Positions 55,551 to 64,000 of a DNA stretch of 64,000 nt are shown here, piece by piece. The number at the start of each line of letters is the position of its first letter. The stretch's first letter is position 1. Origin of the DNA: Branchiostoma floridae (taxonomy: Eukaryota > Chordata > Leptocardii > Amphioxiformes > Branchiostomatidae). A program made the position numbers and the translations under genes. Where the stretch lies: positions 1,413,376 to 1,477,375 of the forward strand of contig NC_049997.1 in NCBI RefSeq assembly GCF_000003815.2, written 5' to 3'. A model generated the notes under the pieces. That model did no database searches and had not been told where the DNA came from. It was given only the letters and a program-made list of their open reading frames with translations.

Positions 55551-56860
55551 TGCATCTGAAGTGATGACTCAGGCCATGACTGCACTTAGATACTTTATTC
55601 AGTCTAACTTACTCCAGTAGCCTTCTGCAATCTTTATCTCCTTAACTCCTTAACTCACAAGCATGCACATTACCCTGGTCGTCTATGTGAGACTCTACTT
55701 TATAAGTTATAACACCAAGTGTTACTAAACCCTAAGCCTAACACAACTACTTTGGATTTCCAATGTTAATTCAGGAATTGTGTCATATACAGATATATTA
55801 TCCAAGGCATATTTATTACCCTTAGCATATTTATCTTTTCCATGGGTTGAGCAATAGGGTCAGGGGTAATATTACCTTAGCTTCTGTATTTCTTTTTCAG
55901 ATTTGTATTATACATGTAGGCTACCTTTAAGTTGGAACTACAAAAATAATTATATTACATGTCTACCATTAGGCTTGCCCTACAGTACCTATTGCGTACA
56001 TATTTACAACAGCTAAATATTCAACCTAAACTCTGATTGGCTACAAGTGGAAGAACAAAAAGAATACCACACCAGCAAAAGCTGTTAATGCATTTCCCTA
56101 CCTTAAAACATAACAATCATGATATGGTAGTAAGTAAATTCAATCAATCTAGCAAGAGAATAATTGAGCCCATAGGGTAGTAAGGAGGCGTATCAATGAA
56201 CTATGGAAACTTTTGATGAAGACATATAGATTACACAGGAATAATGACCCTTCGCATGGGTCCATACAGAATGCCATGGGAATTCAACAAAGAATATTCA
56301 GGGATATATAATTTCGAAAAGCAGTCAACCTGGAATGGTAATGGGTTAAAAATAAAAAATCATATTAATGTACAGTCTGTACAGAGTTACCTGAATCCAC
56401 CATTCCCATGAGGTGTATACTAGAATAGACAGAATTAATATGATATTAGGTCAGTTGAAGTCATCATTGATTACATGACTAACTACGTGCCAAGCCATTC
56501 TGATATTGATAACAATCAAATGTGCGCTTACAAAGACCCAATGAAGCATAGCCATGCACCATTGCTGGTCCAGGAGTGCTATTACTAACAGTAGTTCATG
56601 CATATTCAGTTCATTTTCAAATACAGTCATCTTAAATTCTCTTTGTTATCAGCTAAACATAGTAGCCGTCTGCATGGGACTACTGGTAGTGCAAATAGAA
56701 CTAAAATTGAATAATACAAAACTGTTGGTAGTTACATGTATCCTCCTAGCCATACAACACAGTTAATGCCTGTAACACATTTACTAGTACTAGAAATTAA
56801 ATTCAACCATTCATTGATCACAATTTGTGTTGAATCAGAGTGGTCCAATCATGCCAAATA
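55551..56860. other. Non-coding stretch upstream of the visible ankyrin exons
   Basis: AT-rich with no exon I can defend; presumably a 5' intron of the ankyrin gene. Confidence 0.45.
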
Positions 56861-56864
56861 TGCT

Positions 56865-57012
56865 CATTCATTCATATTCATTCATTCATATTCATTCATT
56901 CATTCATTCATTCATTCATTCATTCATTCTTTCATTCATTCATTCATTCATTCATATTCATTCATTCATTCATTCATTCATTCATTCATTCATTCATTCA
57001 TTCATTCATTCA
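56865..57012. repeat. (ATTC)n microsatellite
   Basis: About 35 ATTC units with a few ATATTC interruptions. Not preceded by an obvious LINE UTR, unlike the repeat at 29283. Confidence 0.95.
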
Positions 57013-58126
57013 CTTGTGGTCAACAAATATGCCTAGATGTACTGTTCATTTCTTACACTGGGGTATATTGGTATTATCGCCTTGTTAGGCACGTGACTGG
57101 ATCTCTTCATTATTGAGCCTAGAGGGGACCGAATAGAGTATTTGTCGGAAACTCCCAGCTTGCCATTTCCTTGCAATTGTGTTCCTGGAGCTCTTATTAG
57201 CAGCATACTTTGACGGAAATGTTACCTTCGCTCACTCTCACTCATCCTCGCCACATATCAGTATCTGCTGAGACGGGCCGTCATTCTTTTACACGCTTTT
57301 AAAGCAACAAATAAGACGAAATGCCATCTGATGTTCTGGGACAGTTTTGCATTGCCGAGAGGTGTATGTCACGAACCGGGGAGATTCAGCTATGCCATTC
57401 AGTCGCCGCTTTTTTGTCCCCTAATGCCTGTTTCTCTGATCGTTGTGTGTACGTCATGTCATGTTGTCAGCTGTTCACAGCTGTTATGACATCAGGTATG
57501 AATGGTGAAGCTGGTTGTCCTTCTTTTGAGACGCTGATTTTACTATTGATGCGTGCAGGAGTGAGTTTAACATTCGGCAGTAATACATGTAGGTACGTTA
57601 GCTCTTTCAAGTACGATTTTAGTATAAGTCGATGTGATGTGCTCTGTATGCGATATATGGTCATTCCACAAAGTCGTCTTCCGGGAGGGATGCAAAACAG
57701 GGGTCCCGTGCTCATGGAGGTGCCTCGAAATTCGACCACATTAAACAGCCTCATTACTCATTGGGTACCTACTGGACAAGAAGAAGACCTACTGGCTGGC
57801 AAAATACACCAGATGATTATTACATGTATTATGATTATTATTATATAAACACCATGTCACACACTACAGAAAACATGAGTATGTTACCTACGGTCACTTG
57901 TTTGTTTATTAATTTGTCCGGCTGTTTACATGCCCAACCCTTAGCCTTAGTTGACGTTCTGCAAGTTATGATGTTATATAATGTTTACTTGCCGGCATAT
58001 TTCCCGCCGCCACTGCTGTAGCCAAAGCGTCTGCCATGGGCGCCGCCATCTTCCCGGCTCAATGCATGTCGGGAAATACTCCTGCATTCTGGGTAATATT
58101 CCTGCCCACAGGGAGTCCAAACAAAA
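57013..58126. promoter_or_regulatory. Intergenic/promoter region between the ankyrin gene and TMTC1
   Basis: Directly upstream of the TMTC1 start lies GCGCCGCCATCTTCCCGG (58041-58058), with the YY1-type core GCCGCCATCTT, then GCATTCTGGG (58085), the core of a ZNF143-type site. AAAATGGCGCC at the start codon is a second YY1-like match. Such sites are typical of TATA-less promoters. An open frame at 57321-57848 has no recognisable product. Confidence 0.4.
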
Positions 58127-58464
58127 ATGGCGCCCAAAAACTTGGGGAGGAATGGAGCTCCCAGGCCTTCCAGACTAGCGCCTGAAAAGAAGGTGTATCG
58201 TCCAGGGACAGCGGGCGATCTCGGATTACCTAATATTTCTAGACCCATGTGCTATATGCTGGTGTGTGTGGTGGCGGCTGGCTGCTATCTCAACAGCCTT
58301 CCCGGAGATTTTGTGCACGACGATGTGATGGCGATCAAAACCAACAAAGATGTTTTGGGGAAAACGCCCCTCTCTGAAGTTTTCATGAATGATTTCTGGG
58401 GGAAGAGAATGTCGGATAACACCAGCCACAAGTCGTACCGGCCCCTGTGTGTCCTCACGTTTAG
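58127..58464 (+). CDS. TMTC1: TMTC1-like protein O-mannosyltransferase, first coding exon
   Basis: 338 nt, ATG in the context AAAAATGG, ending ACG TTT AG/GTGAGT (phase 2). The 112 codons start with a basic cytosolic tail of about 40 residues and a membrane segment (MCYMLVCVVAAGCYLNSL, about 41-58). The first luminal loop has the acidic pair DFVHDDVMAI (Asp65, Asp66) expected of a GT-C fold enzyme. NDFWGKRMSDNTSHKSYRPL then CVLTFR is the family signature. TMTC1-4 transfer mannose from dolichol-P-mannose to cadherin EC domains in the ER. FVHDDV and the NDFWGK.M..NTSHKSYRPLCVLTF block fit TMTC1 best of the four paralogues (from memory). The remaining exons (membrane helices and TPRs) must lie beyond 64000, because none is seen in the following 5.5 kb. 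Confidence 0.88.
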
Positions 58465-58604
58465 GTGAGTTTGTTGTCTTGTGTTGTAGTGTTGGTATAA
58501 GTGTGATGCAGGGATTCTGCGATGGCGCCACGGAGAAATTTCAGTCTATTTAAAAACAGTGGTCGCCCACTCAAGTACACACTGTGACATGCTTCATACG
58601 ACCC

Positions 58605-59091
58605 TTAAGGTCTCATTGATGAGTTTCTTCTTCCCATAGACTTCTATGTATTAATTCGTGGTTTAAATGGGCGCGTTCACAATGAAGCTACGTGAAATTT
58701 CAGCAGATTTTTCATTCTATGTCGAGCACATTTACCCTATATCGTGGGAAAAAATTGCCAATGTAAACTATACGTAGAAACTTTTTTTATAGCAATTACA
58801 AACTACGATTAGTCAATCCCCACAAAAGGCACTTTTTCGCTGCTATTGTACAACCGCACCACTCAGAACCCACGACTGTGTACCTCCGACCTAGCGCGCG
58901 GCTGCTAAACTTTACCTGCTAATTTCTTCAGTTACAAATAAGCTTTCACCAATCTGACTTTTGAGATCAGTTCCGCTGGCTAAAAGGGAATTTCTCACTG
59001 CTAAAAACATGGTTCCGTGCAGCCGTTCATTTTTGGCTCGGATCTATTTTAGGGTGTCCACTCGCGGAGTAATACATCAATGAGACCTTAA
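58605..59091. mobile_element. TTAA-flanked MITE, copy 1
   Basis: 487 bp including TTAA at both ends. Terminal inverted repeats AGGTCTCATTGATG / CATCAATGAGACCT. TTAA targets are typical of piggyBac and Kolobok elements; no transposase frame is inside. Confidence 0.9.
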
Positions 59092-59253
59092 CTTTAATGT
59101 ATTATTGAAAAAATCTATCAAAGGAAAGAATGTCGTTTTCTTCATCATCTCTGAAAGTTTGGGTGTCTTACGTTAATGAATTAGCCTCTGGGAGGTAATT
59201 AAGTACGAGATCATGATAGGCATGAAAGCGCCACCTAGCGGCGGACAAAGGCC

Positions 59254-59400
59254 NNNNNNNNNNNNNNNNNNNNNNNNNNNNNNNNNNNNNNNNNNNNNNN
59301 NNNNNNNNNNNNNNNNNNNNNNNNNNNNNNNNNNNNNNNNNNNNNNNNNNNNNNNNNNNNNNNNNNNNNNNNNNNNNNNNNNNNNNNNNNNNNNNNNNNN
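59254..59400. other. Assembly gap (N)
   Basis: 147 unspecified bases in TMTC1 intron 1. Confidence 1.
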
Positions 59401-59958
59401 TCGTGTAAGGGATATCAGCACGAAAGGCACGACGAGATTCATCCGAATCTTTCTACGTAAAATAAACGGTTCTATAGAGGATCGGGTGAAGGTACTATAG
59501 CTCATAAAGTCAAAACAGAGCTTAACGACAAGAAATTGATGTTAGCTGCGTTTCAAGCTCCCTTATACCAGAGGCGGGCAAGCCGAATTGAGCCTTTCTG
59601 ATTGGCCTTTTATAGGTGTCGCCTAGCCCGGGGTTTGGGGGGGGGGTGTTGGAGGGGCGTTCGAGAGAAGGCGGCGATTGCAAAAAATAACTTGGATGTA
59701 GTTTGCATCAAGAAAGATAGCTTTAGAACCTTGGTCCTCTTCCAAATGGCTTCTATATCCAGTAGAGTGTGATACAAGAAAAATAACAATAGTAACGCCC
59801 CTTGGAAATGTAGACCCGTCCGTTACCATGGTAACGGAAATAGGTACACGGCGTAATCTGCAGCCAAAAAATGCGGGGTGGCGCCCGGTTATAAACCCTT
59901 TTCACACTTTTGCTCCAGTGCTATTCCTTGATTTTTTATGAATATTTTTCATTTTTAT

Positions 59959-60445
59959 TTAAGGTCTCATTGATGAGTTTCTTCTTCCCATAGACTTCTA
60001 TGTATTAATTCGTGGTTTAAATGGGCGCGTTCACAATGAAGCTACGTGAAATTTCAGCAGATTTTTCATTCTATGTCGAGCACATTTACCCTATATCGTG
60101 GGAAAAAATTGCCAATGTAAACTATACGTAGAAACTTTTTTTATAGCAATTACAAACTACGATTAGTCAATCCCCACAAAAGGCACTTTTTCGCTGCTAT
60201 TGTACAACCGCACCACTCAGAACCCACGACTGTGTACCTCCGACCTAGCGCGCGGCTGCTAAACTTTACCTGCTAATTTCTTCAGTTACAAATAAGCTTT
60301 CACCAATCTGACTTTTGAGATCAGTTCCGCTGGCTAAAAGGGAATTTCTCACTGCTAAAAACATGGTTCCGTGCAGCCGTTCATTTTTGGCTCGGATCTA
60401 TTTTAGGGTGTCCACTCGCGGAGTAATACATCAATGAGACCTTAA
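59959..60445. mobile_element. TTAA-flanked MITE, copy 2, identical to copy 1
   Basis: 487 bp, same orientation. I found no base difference from 58605-59091 when comparing by eye. Confidence 0.9.
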
Positions 60446-61000
60446 GCTTTTGTGAACACTGTTACTGGTTTAGTTTTGATGATCAAACAGAACAGTTTTT
60501 TTACGACCGTCACGGCGTCGTCTGCATGAAGGAGTACTTATGGGGCCTAGGATCCCAGCCAACTAGCCTCTACCAGGCTCCACAGGTCGCTTGAAAAATA
60601 GTTACAAGTCTGAGGATTGGCCAAATAAGACAGAAAACGCGCCAGAGGAGTTAGATGACCGGGGATTACAGTTTGTGACCAACAATCCTAGGCCAATCAA
60701 CTCCTACTAGGCTTTTATTCCTAACTTGGCCAAAGTCCCCTTTTCAGCCAGGCGCGAGTCTGAGACTGAGACTACCAACCACCTAGGGAAAATTTCTGCA
60801 GACGGAAATTATTTCTGTTCTCTATTTCTGCTCCAAGGATTTTATGATTGCTTCCTTGTAAGTGCGCGGTAGCTGTTAGTGGTGCCTGTGTTATGGACAT
60901 GGATGGGAGGTCTGCTCAGTTTGGAAACACTAGGCTCGTTAAAACACACAAATTTTTATTTAAAGGGCGAAATTAAGATTGTGATGTTTTATTTGTTGTG
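60446..61000. other. TMTC1 intron sequence without further features
   Basis: No exon or clear repeat identified. Confidence 0.5.
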
Positions 61001-61556
61001 ATGCACCAAGTACGCCCACATCTGCAGTACAGTACAACAGTGTGGAACCCCTACACTGTCAGTGGGACCCAGGCACTAGAAATCTAGTACTACGTAGGGC
61101 TGTGAGGATAATCGTCATCGATTATCGCAGAACCAGTAGCGTAACAGAAGTGCTTGAAGTTGAAAGCCTACAATGGCCACTCCTCCTGTTGGCAGGAGAG
61201 AATCATGTCTCATCTCTTTTTACAAAATAGTAAATGGCATCATTAAACTATTACTCACAACTGAGTACTGTACCCAATGCAGAACCAGAGGAAGCCACTA
61301 TCATTTTGAAACCAAAATTTCCACAGACAATATTTCATTTATGTTATTTCAGTTGTATATATGTCAAGACTTATTTTGTAACCAAGAAACAACATGCCAC
61401 AAAAGGAGTCCTTTTCCCCTACATAATGCTAAGGTGGAACAAGTATGTTGTGGTAATAACAGACCACTTGATATTCATCATTCACCACTTACGGCGCTTT
61501 TATGATGCATTTGGTGTCATAACTGATATAATGATTCTGATTCTGAACTGATTCTG
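61000..61556 (+). pseudogene. Decayed LINE (CR1/L2-like) reverse-transcriptase 3' fragment
   Basis: VRPHLQYSTTVWNPYT at 61009 is the typical C-terminal RT block; after frameshifts, RRAVRIIVIDYRRTSSVTEV and GRRESCLISFYKIVNGIIKL follow in other frames. The segment ends in a TGATTCTGATTCTGA tail near 61555. It is non-functional and lies in TMTC1 intron 1. Confidence 0.8.
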
Positions 61557-62041
61557 ACATAATCTGGCTGTATACTAATGCAGAAAGACTGAATGCTGAT
61601 GCAGAGTGTCCAGACCACTGCATCAGCAGAATACAGTGGACTACTATACTAATGCAGAATAAATCAGGACTGCTGATAGACTATATGAATGATCAGTGGT
61701 GTTCAGATATAGCTAGAGCAAGGTTGTTTTCAGCACACTTCATCCTATATAAGCCCCTTTAGGACCCCTACAACTAACCAGAAATCTCTTGGCACAGCAG
61801 CTGCTGATGGCCTGTACTGGTAGTGTTTTTAATTGAGAACATGTTTAGTACAGAAGTAATACACACCAGGGTCTCTGTAGTACATGCCCCCAGATGGTCT
61901 GCTCCATGCACTAATGGTGTGGCATTAAATTTCTTCAGGTCAGTGACTTGACTTGAAGGAGTGAAGAATTTTGAGATTCTTCTGGAAGCATGAAACTGAG
62001 GGTACCGTAGGAACAGAGAGTCAGTCAGGAAGGTACATGTA

Positions 62042-62372
62042 CAGGGCTCAAAATACCACCTACATATGCAGGTTAGTGCAGGTAAAATTGGAGCTGTGCA
62101 GGTATTTCTGATGTCTACCTGCACCTAACCTGCACTGGCCCATGTACTGGGTTTTTACACATAAATGTGCTGTGATATAGGTGCATATGGATTGTTATTA
62201 GCTGAATTCAATGTTACTACCTATGAAGTATGAAAGAAAAAAATAGCAATGGTTCCTTAACAATTTTAGTATGGTCCATACTTCGTAAATTCTGAGTGGT
62301 GCAGGTAAAATTTGTCTGGTACAGGTAATTTCCAATGTTACCTGCACCAGTGCAGGTATGCAGAAAAAAGTA
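62042..62372. mobile_element. MITE, CAGGG-ended family, copy 4
   Basis: CAGGGCTCAAAATACCACC at the left is in the orientation of the copy at 34432; the interior AGGTAAAATTGGAGCTGTGC is shared. The right end is eroded (GCAGAAAAAAGTATTGGGAG). Confidence 0.75.
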
Positions 62373-64000
62373 TTGGGAGAGTCAGTCAGGAAGGTACATG
62401 TAGATGTCACTAGTGTGAAGGGCAGATTGGAGGAATGTCCCATGTGAACATGGAAGTGATTTCCATCAGAGCTCTTCCCTCCTGTAACATATAGGTCAGA
62501 GCAATTCTACTTCTTCACACTCAGATATTTCCAAGCCAATGATGATGCACCAAGGAAAAGCACTTAGGAGCAGACTACATACATACACTTGTCATATTAA
62601 TGAACATAGGGAGGCTTTGAATATAGTTTATATACTTGAGGGTCTGCATGCTGTTCTGGTAAGTATAGGTAGACCTTTTTAATTACCTGCTTGAAAAANN
62701 NNNNNNNNNNNNNNNNNNNNNNNNNNNNNNNNNNNNNNNNNNNNNNNNNNNNNNNNNNNNNNNNNNNNNNNNNNNNNNNNNNNNNNNNNNNNNNNNNNNN
62801 NNNNGTGAGCCATTGTGCTTAAGCGTGCATTAGAAGTTTGCTGCAGTTTTGTGGTTTGTTTTTTTTTTGGTAAAAAATATTTACACCCCTTTTTTACTTT
62901 TTTTTTAGTAGAGTAGTCCCAGTAACTGATAGCCAACTGGGCAATTAGGCACCCCTGTCACCACTGTAAGCGGGGTGAATCACTATATACACATTAGGGA
63001 TATGAAGCCGATGTCTGCACAGATCCATGTAACTAGTAGAAAGAGTAACTGTGACCATCCCTGTCACCTCTGTATGGAATGAACCTACATGTATATGTAC
63101 ACATTAGGGATATGTGCCAGGTGCAGGTGTAACAATAAGAAATAAAAAGGAAATGGTGAGGTCACTAGCAGGACCAGAAAGGTGTAGTTTTGGATCTCAC
63201 CATTTACCATAGGTAGATAAGAACAATGATGGAGTAATTTTGCAAACGTCAAATCATATCAACCCCACAACACACCATACGCACCATCACAAAACAAAAT
63301 ATTTCATGCAGGTTTGAGTTTTCAGACTCTTGTTTGGTTTGATTCTAATAGGCAAGCTATTTTGTTATGAGCGTCCATGAATCACTGGAGTCTTTATCAG
63401 ACTTAAGTCAGCATTTTTATGAGGATCAGGCAGGCTGTGTATAATGTGAATTGGTGGTTTTATGTTTTGTGGTTTTATTTTCCATTATAGTATGAGAGTG
63501 CAGTATATGACGCTACCATGAACTTAAAACAACCTCTCCATTTTCCCGCTAACCCAAAAGTAAATCCCCGCAAACATAAATGCATTTGCAGTATACTTAG
63601 GACATGCACTTTTCCGATCTAAACTTTCACTTGCCAGGGACAATTGGGCGAGTGGACTTGTTCAGCCCTGGGCTTGGCTACCTAGAACTGACAGCTAGCT
63701 TCTAAGATAGGCAGCCACCAAGGGCAAAGCACTTTGTCTGGCTGATATTATGACTTTGTTGTTCCGAATGTAATTCAACAGAAGTACCTGTAGACGTTGA
63801 AATGGTTGGGGTTTCTTTCTGTCTGCACTAAAACCCATTTTTAAAAGGCCAGTAGTTTTTGGAATGAGGTGTATGAACTGGGACATGTGGAAAGCTGCGA
63901 TGACTACCCTGTCTGTCTAGTTCTGGTCTCAGGAGCACCATGATGTGGGTCCTGATGGATGTTGACTACCATTCAGTACTCACAGATCCATGGAACTGTT
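62373..64000. other. TMTC1 intron remainder: gap and repeat ends
   Basis: Gap at 62699-62804 (106 N). CACATTAGGGATATG occurs twice (about 62990 and 63100) in a diverged duplication. ATTTCATGCAGGTTTGAG at about 63302 and AGTGGACTTGTTCAGCCCTGG at 63653 are solitary MITE ends. No exon is supported. Confidence 0.5.

Noticed and set aside
57228..57247. Possible minus-strand start exon MSESER for the ankyrin gene
   Set aside because: It ends in phase 2, while the first visible ankyrin exon needs phase 0; it would require an unseen intermediate exon.
57321..57848. 175-codon plus-strand frame upstream of TMTC1
   Set aside because: No recognisable motif or splice support; an overlapping minus-strand frame is equally long-lived. 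Could still be a lineage-specific gene, but not supported.

Overview
The window looks like nuclear DNA of a lancelet (Branchiostoma). Coding sequence is sparse and split into many short exons, the recognisable proteins are deuterostome-like, and the rest is crowded with MITEs, decayed LINEs, microsatellites and several minisatellites whose units contain splice-site consensus. Six runs of N mark assembly gaps. The organism call is an inference from protein similarity and repeat style, not from a marker gene.

Left part (1-16 kb). A minus-strand gene with a UEV (TSG101-like) domain enters from the left edge (exons 1294-1387, 682-753, 360-496). Its first visible intron begins inside a 68-bp tandem array that repeats the exon end and the 5' splice donor. 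From 6.5 to 8.9 kb lies a 54/51-bp minisatellite of about 45 units. At 8972-14677 are parts of one or two unrecognised minus-strand genes, with 290-bp and 158-bp repeat arrays between them.

Middle (16-37 kb). This is mostly mobile elements: a MITE family with CAGGG ends and 5-bp target duplications, other inverted-repeat elements, a 366-bp GC-rich tandem array (22.3-23.8 kb), and a 1-kb foldback element. It also holds one uninterrupted coding gene on the minus strand, TMEM241 (26300-27250).

Right part (37-64 kb). GFUS (GDP-L-fucose synthase) is complete in ten coding exons on the plus strand (37761-44023). An ankyrin-repeat gene runs on the minus strand (50781-54929, 5' end not found). The first coding exon of a TMTC1-like O-mannosyltransferase lies on the plus strand (58127-58464), followed by an intron that carries two identical 487-bp TTAA-flanked MITEs and a decayed LINE.

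Functional links: TMEM241 (nucleotide-sugar transporter-like), GFUS (GDP-fucose synthesis) and TMTC1 (ER O-mannosylation) all belong to glycosylation. No operon-like organisation is expected or seen, so the neighbourhood may be chance.
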